A stretch of DNA of 64,000 nt from NCBI GenBank assembly GCA_052379645.1, contig JBQSYU010000005.1, one strand, 5' to 3'. The notes beneath the pieces are model-generated. The model did not search any database. It had not been told where the DNA came from and saw nothing but the letters and a program-made list of their open reading frames with translations. Below, in pieces: positions 41,430 to 49,462 of the stretch. The stretch's first letter is position 1, and every line of letters begins with the position of its first letter. The position numbers and the translations under genes were made by a program. Origin of the DNA: Arthrobacter_H sp030452125 (GTDB lineage: Bacteria; Actinomycetota; Actinomycetes; Actinomycetales; Micrococcaceae).

Positions 41430-42413
41430 TTACCCGGCGGCCGCCGTACCGTGCGCGTACATCACGTCCACGTCCCAGCGGGTGAAACCGAGCTTGTTGT
41501 AGAGCCCGACGGCGGCGGTGTTGTCGGCGTCGACATAAAGCATGACGGCCTGCAGCCCGCGGGAGCGCAGATGCTCGATGCCGGCAATGGTCAGGGCCCG
41601 GCCCAGTCCCGTGCCCTGGGCCGCGGGGACCACCCCGACCACGTAGACCTCCCCGAGGCTCTGATGGGCACCGGTGGCACTGTCCTTCAGCGGTGGGTGG
41701 ACCTTCGTCCAATGGAAACCGGCGATCGAACCGTCCCCGGCCTCGGCGATCAGGAAGCCCTCGGGATCGAACCAGTCCTCCTCCATCCGGGCCAACAGAT
41801 CGGCCTTGGTCATCGACCCCTGCTCGGCATGGTCGACGAACGCGGCGGCATTGGCGGCCAGCCAGGCGTCCTCGTCCTGCCCGGGGACGAAACGGCGCAG
41901 CCGATATCCGGCAGGCATCTCGGCGGCGGGAAGACCGGCATCGTGCATCAAACGCATGCGCCATAGTTCGCGGACGGGCACGAACCCGTGGCGTTGGGCC
42001 AACCGGGACGCCGCGGCATGGTTGCCGTGGGACCACGCCTGCATCGCCTCCAGCGGGGATCTGGCATCGAGAGCGGCCAGCAGGGCGGCGCCGATCCCGT
42101 CGTTGCGGTATTCGGGGTGGACGACCAGTTCGAGGGTCCCGGAGGCGGAGTCGGCAGTGGAGACCGCCACGGCGACCCCGACCAGCTCGCCGGAGACCGC
42201 CCCGTCGTCGTCGCAGAGCCAGGCGGTGACGACCATGAGGCCCTCGGAGGCCTCCCCGGTACGCAGTTCCACGATGGTCTGGTCGCTCAGCGGCGGGTTG
42301 CCGTCACTGTCCTCGGCCTCCGCCGACAGGTGGGTGATCCGACGCAATAGGTCCTGATCCGGCCTGCCGTTGGCAAGGGTGATGGTCCAATCGGTGTTCT
42401 GGGTCGCGCTCAT
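41430..42413 (-). CDS. mshD: Mycothiol synthase
   Basis: Last step of mycothiol synthesis: acetylation of the cysteine amine of Cys-GlcN-inositol by acetyl-CoA. 327 residues, tandem GNAT domains. The first has HPEYRNDGIGAALLAAL near 100; the second, which is catalytic in known MshD, has VVPAAQGTGLGRALTIAGI near 250. The end FTRWDVDVMYA is typical. Mycothiol is limited to Actinobacteria, so this gene places the organism. Confidence 0.93.
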   Translation of the reverse strand: MSATQNTDWTITLANGRPDQDLLRRITHLSAEAEDSDGNPPLSDQTIVELRTGEASEGLMVVTAWLCDDDGAVSGELVGVAVAVSTADSASGTLELVVHPEYRNDGIGAALLAALDARSPLEAMQAWSHGNHAAASRLAQRHGFVPVRELWRMRLMHDAGLPAAEMPAGYRLRRFVPGQDEDAWLAANAAAFVDHAEQGSMTKADLLARMEEDWFDPEGFLIAEAGDGSIAGFHWTKVHPPLKDSATGAHQSLGEVYVVGVVPAAQGTGLGRALTIAGIEHLRSRGLQAVMLYVDADNTAAVGLYNKLGFTRWDVDVMYAHGTAAAG

Positions 42414-42419
42414 GCACCC

Positions 42420-42425
42420 AACCTA
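42420..42425 (-). promoter_or_regulatory. Leaderless-type -10 of mshD
   Basis: TAGGTT on the minus strand ends 6 nt before the ATG at 42413 (spacer GGGTGC). Confidence 0.6.
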
Positions 42426-42548
42426 TCCCCGGTGGGCCCGCTTGTGCAGTCCGCGACTCCCCGTCGGGGCGCGTCGTGCTCCGAAGTCGCCCGATGGACA
42501 GGGTCCCCGTGCTGCCCTCGACCGGGCCGATGAGGCAGGATGTAAGGC

Positions 42549-43442
42549 GTGAGAACCAAAACCTTTGCCACGGCCTCGCTCGTGGCGGTCGCCGCACTCG
42601 TCGCCGCAAGTTACGTCGGTCCGGCAGAAGCCGGAAGCTGGGCCATCTGGGCGGTGGTCTGCGTCAGCGTCCTGGTGTTTGCCTGGGGCTACCCCCGCCT
42701 GGTGGGCCTGCCCGCCCCCTGGCCCCTCAGCGCGGTGATCGCGCTCGCCGGCCTCGGGGCGTCGACGGCGGCGACCGTGGCCCCGATGCCGTCCCCGCTG
42801 CAGTGGATGGGCGCCTTCGGTGCCCTGGGAGTGATCCTGGTCTTCGTGACCCAACTGCTGCGCGGGACCGGCCAGCGGCAACGACTCGAATCGACCCTGG
42901 GTGGGTGCGCCGGCGTGCTGGTCGTGGTGTTCGGCAGCGGGTGGGTCGCCGCCGACCGGCTGGCCCCCAACGCCGGCAACGGGTCGATGATGCTGCTGTC
43001 GGGACTGAGCATCGCCGCCGCCGTCCTGGTCAGCGCCATCCCCTGGCCCGAACGCCTGACGGCCCCGCTGGGCTGGCTCGCCGCCATCCTGGTGGGTGGG
43101 GTCGCCAGCGTCCTGGTCGTCGATGTCTCCGTGATCCCGGCCGTCGTGGTGGGGGCCGTGGTGGGGTCGGTCGTCGTCTGCTTCCACGTCCTGGTGGTCT
43201 CGGAGGCACAGGTGCTGCGGGGCGGATCCTTCTCCACCGTGGCACCGGGCGCTCCCGGGGCCACGGCCGGACCCCGGGACGACGTCCTCGGGATCGCGGC
43301 TTCCCCGTCGGCGGAGCAGGGCACGGTCGCGGGCAAGGACGCCGGGGTGCTGGGGATCCGGGGCGCCATTGCCGTCGGTGTGGCCTGCGTGATCGCCTCG
43401 GGGGCGCTGGTCTACTACGTGGAACGAATGCTCCTGCACTGA
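42549..43442 (+). CDS. Hypothetical multi-pass membrane protein
   Basis: A 297-residue protein from a GTG. Seven to eight transmembrane helices precede a cytoplasmic linker rich in Gly/Ala/Pro (about 225-265) and a last helix near the C-terminus (AIAVGVACVIASGALVYYV). No family recognised; the shape suggests a permease-like or structural membrane protein. It lies 62 nt upstream of a tiny membrane protein, probably on a separate transcript. Confidence 0.7.
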   Translation: MRTKTFATASLVAVAALVAASYVGPAEAGSWAIWAVVCVSVLVFAWGYPRLVGLPAPWPLSAVIALAGLGASTAATVAPMPSPLQWMGAFGALGVILVFVTQLLRGTGQRQRLESTLGGCAGVLVVVFGSGWVAADRLAPNAGNGSMMLLSGLSIAAAVLVSAIPWPERLTAPLGWLAAILVGGVASVLVVDVSVIPAVVVGAVVGSVVVCFHVLVVSEAQVLRGGSFSTVAPGAPGATAGPRDDVLGIAASPSAEQGTVAGKDAGVLGIRGAIAVGVACVIASGALVYYVERMLLH

Positions 43443-43492
43443 GCCCGATCCCGCCTGCCGGACACCGAATCCCTTTCACGGCGGCACGGCGT

Positions 43493-43498
43493 TAGGAT
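43493..43498 (+). promoter_or_regulatory. Leaderless-type -10 of the 39-residue gene
   Basis: TAGGAT ends 6 nt before the ATG at 43505 (spacer GGAACC). Confidence 0.55.
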
Positions 43499-43504
43499 GG
43501 AACC

Positions 43505-43624
43505 ATGGAATCGAATTACATGGCACTAGAGATCTTCTTCATCACCCTGCTGGTCGTTGCCGGGCTGGGGATGGCCGGCTTCGCCGGTCTGGTCGTCACT
43601 CGCCTGTTCAAGGGCCAGAAGTAG
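43505..43624 (+). CDS. 39-residue single-pass membrane microprotein
   Basis: A very short gene: ATG 43505, stop TAG at 43622-43624. It codes for a polar N-terminus (MESNYMALE), one hydrophobic helix of about 23 residues (FFITLLVVAGLGMAGFAGLV) and a basic end (TRLFKGQK), so the C-terminus should be cytoplasmic. It has its own -10 element and lies 14 nt before the nitrobindin gene, so it may be the first gene of a nitrobindin-YgfZ transcript. No family recognised. Confidence 0.6.
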   Translation: MESNYMALEIFFITLLVVAGLGMAGFAGLVVTRLFKGQK

Positions 43625-43638
43625 CAGGACCGTACTGC

Positions 43639-44238
43639 ATGCCCATTGAGCTACCCACCGACCTGACCCCCGAACTCGTCCCGCTCTCCTGGCTCATCGG
43701 CACCTGGGAAGGTGCCGGACGGCTGGGCGAAGGAGAGGGCGACGACGCCCACTTCGTGCAGCGGGTGGAGTTCACCCACGACTCCACTCCCTACTTGTCC
43801 TACCGGGCCGAGAGCTGGCTCAGTGACGAAGAGGGCAATAAGTTGCGCCCGCTGGCCACCGAGCAGGGCTATTGGGGACTGGACCGTCCCCTGGAGGACG
43901 CCGATGGAGGACCCGGCCTGATCCCCGGCGACATCGTCCCCGCCCTGCGCACGGCCGACGACGTCGAGGCGTTGCGGGCCCCCGAAGGCGGATTCAACAT
44001 CGTGGTGAACATCGCCCACCCGCGAGGGGTGTGCGAGCTCTACTACGGCAACATCAACGGTCCGCGCATCGAGCTGGCCACGGACATGGTCGTCCGTGGG
44101 TCCAACTCCCGGGATTTCTCCGCGGCCACGCGGATGTATGGATTGGTCAACGGCCAGCTCTTCTGGCGTTGGGATGTCGCCGCCGGCGGCGCTGCCTTGG
44201 CGGCCCATGCCTCGGCCGCCTTGACGAAGGAGGCATGA
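43639..44238 (+). CDS. Nitrobindin-family haem-binding beta-barrel protein
   Basis: A 199-residue FABP-like protein (DUF1794/nitrobindin). The family signature LIGTWEGAGRLGEGEG is near residue 20, YWGLDRP and NIAHPRGVCELYYGNINGP lie mid-protein, and the C-terminal half has the haem-ligand histidine region. Bacterial and human nitrobindins bind ferric haem and isomerise peroxynitrite to nitrate. Coupled closely (1 nt gap) to ygfZ. Confidence 0.86.
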   Translation: MPIELPTDLTPELVPLSWLIGTWEGAGRLGEGEGDDAHFVQRVEFTHDSTPYLSYRAESWLSDEEGNKLRPLATEQGYWGLDRPLEDADGGPGLIPGDIVPALRTADDVEALRAPEGGFNIVVNIAHPRGVCELYYGNINGPRIELATDMVVRGSNSRDFSAATRMYGLVNGQLFWRWDVAAGGAALAAHASAALTKEA

Positions 44239-44239
44239 C

Positions 44240-45313
44240 ATGACGTGGAAATCACCACTGCTCGGACGCGACGGGGCCATCGAAGGCACCGGCATCGATG
44301 CCGGTGTCCCCGCCCATTACGGTGAGCCGCTGCCCGAACAACGCCGACTCGACGCCGGGGAAGCCGTCGTGGACCTGTCGCATCGGGGAGTCGTCACCGT
44401 CAGCGGTGTCGACCGGCTCTCCTGGCTGAACACCCTCTCCAGCCAGCTGTTGCTCGGCCTGGCTCCGGGGGAAAGCAGCGAAACACTGCTGCTGACCGTG
44501 CAGGGACGCATCGAATATGCCTGCCGCGTCATCGACGATGGCGAGACGACCTGGCTGATCGTGGAGGCCGCCGACGCGGCCCCGCTGGCCTCCTGGCTCG
44601 ACGCCATGCGCTTCACGCTGCGTGTCGAGGTCCACGACGCCACGGCCGACTGGGCCGTGGTCGGCGCCGGAGCCCCGCTCGAAGTACTGGCCGGATTCAC
44701 CGCCTGGCGGGATCCGTGGCCGGGCATCAGCACCGGAGGCTACGCCTATTCGGCCCCCGAGCACGCTGGCACGGGCCGGGTCTGGATCGAATACCTGGTT
44801 CCGCGGGCCGAACTGGAATCCGCCATCGGGCAACTGCCGCTGGCGGGGACCATGGCAGCCGAGGCGCTTCGCGTGGCCGCATGGCGTCCACGGGTGGCCG
44901 TGGATGCCGATGAAAAGACCATTCCCCACGAACTGGATCTGCTGCGCACTTCCGTCCACATGGACAAGGGCTGCTATAAGGGCCAGGAGACGATCGCCCG
45001 GGTCCACAACCTGGGCCGTCCGCCGCGTCGGGTGGTCTTCCTGCATCTGGATGGCAGCATGCACTCCCATCCGGCCGCCGGCAGCGAAGTGAAACTGGGG
45101 GAGAAGACCGTCGGCAGGGTCACCTCCGTCGCCTGGCATTACGAAGCCGGGCCGATCGCGCTGGCCGTCGTGCGACGCAACACCGATCCCGAGGCGGCCT
45201 TGACCGTGGTGGATGGTGACGAGGAGTACCCGGTGAACCAGGAAACGATCGTGACTCCGGACGCCGGCCAGGTCGTCGGCCGGGCCACCGGGTTCCTCCG
45301 CCCGCGCCGCTAG
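44240..45313 (+). CDS. ygfZ: YgfZ/GcvT-family folate-binding Fe-S cluster maturation protein
   Basis: A 357-residue protein of the GcvT fold. The YgfZ signature with the functional cysteine is MDKGCYKGQETIARVHNLG near residue 241, following DLSHRGVVTVSGVDRLSWLN at the N-terminus. YgfZ uses tetrahydrofolate in repair or assembly of certain Fe-S clusters under oxidative stress. AAGGAGG lies 6 nt before the ATG, inside the end of the nitrobindin gene. Confidence 0.9.
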   Translation: MTWKSPLLGRDGAIEGTGIDAGVPAHYGEPLPEQRRLDAGEAVVDLSHRGVVTVSGVDRLSWLNTLSSQLLLGLAPGESSETLLLTVQGRIEYACRVIDDGETTWLIVEAADAAPLASWLDAMRFTLRVEVHDATADWAVVGAGAPLEVLAGFTAWRDPWPGISTGGYAYSAPEHAGTGRVWIEYLVPRAELESAIGQLPLAGTMAAEALRVAAWRPRVAVDADEKTIPHELDLLRTSVHMDKGCYKGQETIARVHNLGRPPRRVVFLHLDGSMHSHPAAGSEVKLGEKTVGRVTSVAWHYEAGPIALAVVRRNTDPEAALTVVDGDEEYPVNQETIVTPDAGQVVGRATGFLRPRR

Positions 45314-45347
45314 GCCGGCCCCCCGGGCCGTGCCGTGGGCGTGTGCC

Positions 45348-46082
45348 TTATTCCCCGCCCAGGCTGGCCCGGGTGAGGGATCCGGAGAGCACGAGCCCCA
45401 GGGCATCGGCCAGACGCTGGGCGCCCTTATGGTTCACATCGGCGGCAAACTGGGCCACGAACCCTTCACTGAGGGCGTCGTCGGCGGCCACCGCGGCGAT
45501 GTAGGTCCCGAGTCCATGCCGCCGCAGCGCCGGTGCCGTGAGGACCTTCAGATCGGCGATGAGCCCTTCCCAGACCGAATACCCGGCTCCCGCCAGGGCG
45601 GCCCGGCCCTCTTCGGCGACGAGGGTGAAGGCCCGGTCCTGGGCGGAGAGCCGGACCCCGGCCAGATCGTCGCGGGGACACAATTCCTCGAGTTCGACGG
45701 CGGTCGAGGCCTCATCGGAGACCAGGGTCGTACTCGATTCCACGATCTCCGGAGGCTGGTCGGCGTGGTAGAGCAGGGATTCGCCCAGCCCCCGGGCCGA
45801 TCCGTCGCCGTGGTCGCGCAGCAGGCCCAGCAGAACCGCTTCGGCCGCCAGTTCCTCATCGGCGGTATCGGCGGCGGCCTGCAGCAGCCAGGCGGGGCCG
45901 CAGAGCACCGATCCGGCACCGAAGCGCAGGAACGTCACCGTCGAGGTGTCCTCATCGCAATGGTTGATCCGCAGCGGGGTGTCCCCGCCCATCGCCACCG
46001 AGGCGAGGGCGGAGTCCTCCATGTTCAATCGTCGGGCCCACGCCAAGGCGATGATGGCCAGCGTTCCGGTCTCCAGTTCCAT
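45348..46082 (-). CDS. Putative GNAT-like protein
   Basis: A 244-residue protein beginning MELETGTLAIIALAW. The C-terminal half has a weak acetyl-CoA-loop pattern, APALRRHGLGTYIAAVAADDA, and ends LADALGLVLSGSLTR, which resembles GNAT folds. The N-terminal half is hydrophobic-alternating, without a clear domain. Start placed at ATG 46082, where a leaderless-type -10 lies 7 nt upstream; the longer frame runs over the pfkA end. Function unknown. Confidence 0.6.
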   Translation of the reverse strand: MELETGTLAIIALAWARRLNMEDSALASVAMGGDTPLRINHCDEDTSTVTFLRFGAGSVLCGPAWLLQAAADTADEELAAEAVLLGLLRDHGDGSARGLGESLLYHADQPPEIVESSTTLVSDEASTAVELEELCPRDDLAGVRLSAQDRAFTLVAEEGRAALAGAGYSVWEGLIADLKVLTAPALRRHGLGTYIAAVAADDALSEGFVAQFAADVNHKGAQRLADALGLVLSGSLTRASLGGE

Positions 46083-46089
46083 GCTCACC

Positions 46090-46095
46090 ACACTA
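46090..46095 (-). promoter_or_regulatory. Leaderless-type -10 of the GNAT-like gene
   Basis: TAGTGT on the minus strand ends 7 nt before the ATG at 46082. Confidence 0.45.
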
Positions 46096-46125
46096 CTGAT
46101 CGCCGGCCCGCAAGGCCCGTCGGAG

Positions 46126-47154
46126 CTAGCCGAAGAGCAGCGAGGCCTCGTCGTACCGGTGCTGGGGAACACGCTTGAGGTTGTTCAGCGCCGCCTGGAA
46201 CGGCACCCGGTGGATGTTGGTGCCGCGCAGGGCGACCATGTTGCCCCAGGCCTTTTCCTCCACGGCGTCCACGGAGGCCATGCCCAGCCGGGTGGCCAGC
46301 ACCCGGTCGAAGGCGCTGGGAACGCCGCCGCGCTGGATGTGTCCGAGTACGGTGGCCCGGGTTTCGATGCCGGTATCGGCCTCGATGCGGTAGGCCAGCT
46401 GGTCCCCGATCCCGCCCAGCCGGGGGCGGCCGACGGAATCATGGCCACGATCCGAATACGCTTCCTGCGCACCTTCGGGGACGAACCCCTCGGCGACGAC
46501 GACCAGGGGGGCGCGTCCGCGGTCCCGGGCTTCGAGGACCCAGGCGTTGATCTGTTCCATGGTCGTGTGCTGCTCGGGGATGAGGATCGCGTGGGCCCCG
46601 GCGGCCATGCCGCAGTGCAGGGCGATCCAACCGACATGGCGGCCCATGACCTCGGCCACCATGCAACGGTGGTGGGATTCACCGGTGGTCCGCAGCCGGT
46701 CGATGGCCTCCGTGGCGATGGCGACTGCGGTATCGAAGCCGAAGGTGTAGTCGGTGGCGTCGAGGTCGTTGTCGATGGTCTTGGGGACCCCCACGATGTT
46801 CACTCCGGCGTCGGTCAGCCGTTTGGCCCCGGCCAGTGTTCCTTCGCCTCCGATGGCGATGACGGCGTCGACGCCCAACCGGTCCAGGGTCTGCTGGATC
46901 TTTTCCGGCCCACCGTGGTCCCCGTCGAAGGGGTTGGTGCGGGAGGTGCCCAGGATGGTGCCGCCCTGCTTGGAGATGCCGCGGACGCGTTCGCGGGGAA
47001 GATCGACGACATCGCCTTCGACGACTCCGCGCCAGCCGTCGAGGAAGCCCACGAATTCGTGGTTGTGGCTCTTGATGCCGTTCAGGACCGCCCCGCGGAT
47101 GACGGCGTTCAGTCCCGGGCAGTCTCCGCCGCTGGTCAGGATTCCGATGCGCAT
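46126..47154 (-). CDS. pfkA: 6-phosphofructokinase
   Basis: Glycolytic phosphorylation of fructose 6-phosphate. 342 residues with GGDCPGLNAVIRG at 9-21, GGEGT at 102-106 and PKTIDND at 124-130. The glycine at 105 (GGEGT rather than GGDDT) is the residue associated with ATP use. The lysine of PKTIDND is the residue usually seen in pyrophosphate-dependent enzymes. Actinobacterial ATP-enzymes with this mixed signature are known, so ATP is the better guess. ATG 47154 is used; the upstream frame is not coding. Confidence 0.9.
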   Translation of the reverse strand: MRIGILTSGGDCPGLNAVIRGAVLNGIKSHNHEFVGFLDGWRGVVEGDVVDLPRERVRGISKQGGTILGTSRTNPFDGDHGGPEKIQQTLDRLGVDAVIAIGGEGTLAGAKRLTDAGVNIVGVPKTIDNDLDATDYTFGFDTAVAIATEAIDRLRTTGESHHRCMVAEVMGRHVGWIALHCGMAAGAHAILIPEQHTTMEQINAWVLEARDRGRAPLVVVAEGFVPEGAQEAYSDRGHDSVGRPRLGGIGDQLAYRIEADTGIETRATVLGHIQRGGVPSAFDRVLATRLGMASVDAVEEKAWGNMVALRGTNIHRVPFQAALNNLKRVPQHRYDEASLLFG

Positions 47155-47291
47155 GGTGATGTGTGTGCTTTCGTCGGGTTCTCGTCCCGGTGAGGGACCT
47201 TGATCGGAGCGCGACGTTGAGCTCAACACGTCGATGCTAGCAACTGGCCCATGAGACGGCCACCACAGCGACACCTGAACACGTCACACGG

Positions 47292-47311
47292 CCCGGCCCC
47301 GTCCGGGGCCG
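47292..47311 (-). terminator. Hairpin after the small PspC gene
   Basis: 9-bp inverted repeat (47292-47300 with 47303-47311) of G and C only, about 15 nt after the end of the 82-residue PspC gene. No T-run. Confidence 0.45.
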
Positions 47312-47325
47312 GACCGTCGGTGCCA

Positions 47326-47574
47326 CTACTGGCGGGCGGTCTTGATGATGCGCTCCAGGGGGAGGGTGTCGTCGTGGAAGGGCAGGAGGAGCCAGAGCAC
47401 CAGATACAGCGGCACGCCGATGAACGGGAGCACGAAACTGAGCAGGATGGCGATCCGGACGATGGTCACATCCCAGCCGGTGGCCCGGGCGATTCCCCCG
47501 GCGATGCCGCCGGCCAAACGCTGCGGACCGCGGCGGAACGGGATGGCCCGCAGGGACTTGTAGACGGATTCCAT
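47326..47574 (-). CDS. Small PspC-domain protein
   Basis: An 82-residue protein that is little more than a PspC domain: LAGGIAGGIARATGWDVTIVRI, then one hydrophobic segment (LLSFVLPFIGVPLYLVLWLLLPF) and a short tail. GAAAGGA lies 7 nt before the ATG. Third gene of a minus-strand operon with a 150-residue membrane protein and the larger PspC/LiaF-like protein. PspC domains sense or transmit envelope stress. Confidence 0.88.
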   Translation of the reverse strand: MESVYKSLRAIPFRRGPQRLAGGIAGGIARATGWDVTIVRIAILLSFVLPFIGVPLYLVLWLLLPFHDDTLPLERIIKTARQ

Positions 47575-47614
47575 GGGGATTCCTTTCGTGGTGTGCTGCT
47601 GGACAGTGACGCTA

Positions 47615-48067
47615 TCAGGACCGGGAGGGGTGCGTCCGGGAGGCCCGGCGTGCCGCCACGAGACCACCGACGACCAACACGAGTCCGGCCCCGAGGAACA
47701 GGATGATGGCCACCGTGCTCCCGGACAAGGTGATGCCGTAGAGGACCGAAACCAGGATCAGTAGTCCCACGGCCAGGACCACGAGGCCGAAGACGAAGGT
47801 CCCCAACGGCATCCCCTGGGGTTCCTCGGCCACCAGCGGAGCCTCTTCACCGGGGGCTGCCGCCGGGCCCGGGGAGCGGGGGCCGGTTTCGGTGGGTGCC
47901 GTCGTCGGCCAGGGGTCCGAGGCGGGGGACTCCGTGGAGGGGGCGGGCCCGGTGGTGCCGATCGGCGTCGTCGGGTCCCCGGAGGGTTCGATGGGCCCGC
48001 TCGGCTGGTCGGGCTGCGTTTCGTCCGGACCCTGGTCGGGCTGGTGTTCGGGGTGGGGGGTGCTCAT
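47615..48067 (-). CDS. Proline-rich two-helix membrane protein in the PspC operon
   Basis: A 150-residue protein. The first ~85 residues are a disordered Pro/Thr/Ser/Gly/Asp-rich region without motifs; two hydrophobic helices follow (about 88-110 and 115-137) and a basic end (AARRASRTHPSRS). The start overlaps the stop of the PspC/LiaF-like gene by 4 nt (ATGA). No family recognised; a partner of the PspC proteins is inferred from coupling. Confidence 0.75.
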   Translation of the reverse strand: MSTPHPEHQPDQGPDETQPDQPSGPIEPSGDPTTPIGTTGPAPSTESPASDPWPTTAPTETGPRSPGPAAAPGEEAPLVAEEPQGMPLGTFVFGLVVLAVGLLILVSVLYGITLSGSTVAIILFLGAGLVLVVGGLVAARRASRTHPSRS

Positions 48068-49338
48068 GGTGTGACCTCCTTGGAGGTGATGTCGATGGAA
48101 TTGAAGGCCCCGTCGATGTCTAGGTGCAGGACCGGACCATCGGCGTCGGCGTTGAGGTTGATGGTGTCCCCGCTGGCGATGCCCGAGTATTTGCGCACGC
48201 CGTCGTCGTCGGGCACCTGGAGCGAATAGAAGGCCGAGTCGGCGGTGATCTTCACCGGGACGTCCTCCGGGATGACGATCTTCAGGTTGCTGAAGACGTT
48301 GGTCACCGACAGCTTGGTGTCCTCCTTCATGTCGTTCCCGTACGGAGTCAGGTCAAGGGTCCCGTTGTTGAAGACGTAGGTGTACTCCTGGCCCGACCGT
48401 TGCACGACCGGCCCGGGCCAGTTGACGCTCGGAGCATATTGGGCCCCGAGTCCGCTGACCAGCAGGGTGGGGACGAGCAACGCGATCGTGAATCCGGTCA
48501 GCGCCCCTCCGCGTAGCGAGCGCAGGGCGGCGCCAACCAGGCCGGCGCCCAACACGGTCAATGCGGCGGCCAGGGCCACGGTGACCTCGCGCCCCCCGTA
48601 GTCCAGGATCCCGTTCATCGCGGTGAGGATGACGGACCCGGCGACCAGCACGGCCACGCCCAGCAGGATCGCGACGGTGTGGCCGGGAAGGGCCGGGCGG
48701 GCCCGGACCGGGCGGGGTGGGGGTGTGGTGGTCATGGGAGCCTTTCCGGGCTGGGCGGGACCCGCAGCCATTGACGGGGCGGCAGAACCCGGGGTGTCCG
48801 GGCCTGCGGGAGGCATGGAGGAAGCCCGCGGGGCTTCCGGGTCAAGGGTGGTCCCCTCCGGCCCGTGGCCGGCCGGGGGGCCTTGCCGGTTGAGGCGGTT
48901 CTCCCGACGGGTGGACCGGGTGGAGAAGAACCAGATGATGGCGCCCACCCAGATGGCGGTCCAGATGAGGCTGCTCCACCAGGAGTTGCCGGGGTCGAAT
49001 CGCCAGCCGCCCAGGAAGGAGGGCCCGTTGACGACCCCGATGACCACGAAGATCAGCGACCCGGTCATCCCGCTGCTCCAGTGGCCGCGTCCTGCCTGCT
49101 GGAGGTGGATGCGCCCCTCGGAGTCGGGCAGCAGGGCCCAGGCCAGCCCGTAGAGCAGGAGCCCGACGCCGGAGAAGACGACGACGATCAACAACAGGCC
49201 GCGGGACAGTGCGGGGTCGATGCCGAAGCGTCGTCCCAGCCCGGAGGAGACACCACCGATCCAGTGGTGTTCACCGCGCTCGACGCCCAGCCCCCGGAGC
49301 CAGCGGAAGAAGGAATTTTCTACAGGTGCGTGATTCAT
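48064..49338 (-). CDS. PspC-domain protein with LiaF/toastrack-like C-terminus
   Basis: A 424-residue membrane protein. Order: PspC domain at about 22-72 (HWIGGVSSGLGRRFGIDPAL, then LLYGLAWALLPDSEGRIH); a transmembrane block; a disordered Pro/Gly linker (~165-230); another four helices; and a beta-rich C-terminal domain (~330-424, with VTNVFSNLKIVIPEDVPVKI) that resembles the LiaF/DUF4097-like toastrack domain. This is the architecture of actinobacterial envelope-stress sensors. It diverges from a PspC-fused histidine kinase, sharing a 124-bp control region. Confidence 0.82.
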   Translation of the reverse strand: MNHAPVENSFFRWLRGLGVERGEHHWIGGVSSGLGRRFGIDPALSRGLLLIVVVFSGVGLLLYGLAWALLPDSEGRIHLQQAGRGHWSSGMTGSLIFVVIGVVNGPSFLGGWRFDPGNSWWSSLIWTAIWVGAIIWFFSTRSTRRENRLNRQGPPAGHGPEGTTLDPEAPRASSMPPAGPDTPGSAAPSMAAGPAQPGKAPMTTTPPPRPVRARPALPGHTVAILLGVAVLVAGSVILTAMNGILDYGGREVTVALAAALTVLGAGLVGAALRSLRGGALTGFTIALLVPTLLVSGLGAQYAPSVNWPGPVVQRSGQEYTYVFNNGTLDLTPYGNDMKEDTKLSVTNVFSNLKIVIPEDVPVKITADSAFYSLQVPDDDGVRKYSGIASGDTINLNADADGPVLHLDIDGAFNSIDITSKEVTP

Positions 49339-49450
49339 GCTTCCATCCTTGCCCGTCGGGGCTCCCGCCACCATCGGGGTCTGCCCTGAACGCCCCCTGA
49401 TCCTTCCCCCCATTCCCCTGAGCGGGAGTGGTGAACGGGTCCGGGCATGT

Positions 49451-49456
49451 TTGTAT
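49451..49456 (+). promoter_or_regulatory. Leaderless-type -10 of the PspC-histidine kinase gene
   Basis: TTGTAT ends 6 nt before the ATG at 49463 (spacer GGGGTC). It lies in the divergent gap to the PspC operon. Confidence 0.45.
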
Positions 49457-49462
49457 GGGGTC

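Noticed and set aside
39092..41485. 797-codon plus-strand open frame opposite ppk
   Set aside because: Longest frame in the area but antisense to an unmistakable polyphosphate kinase; low-complexity Gly/Asp/Gln-rich composition is typical of such mirrors.
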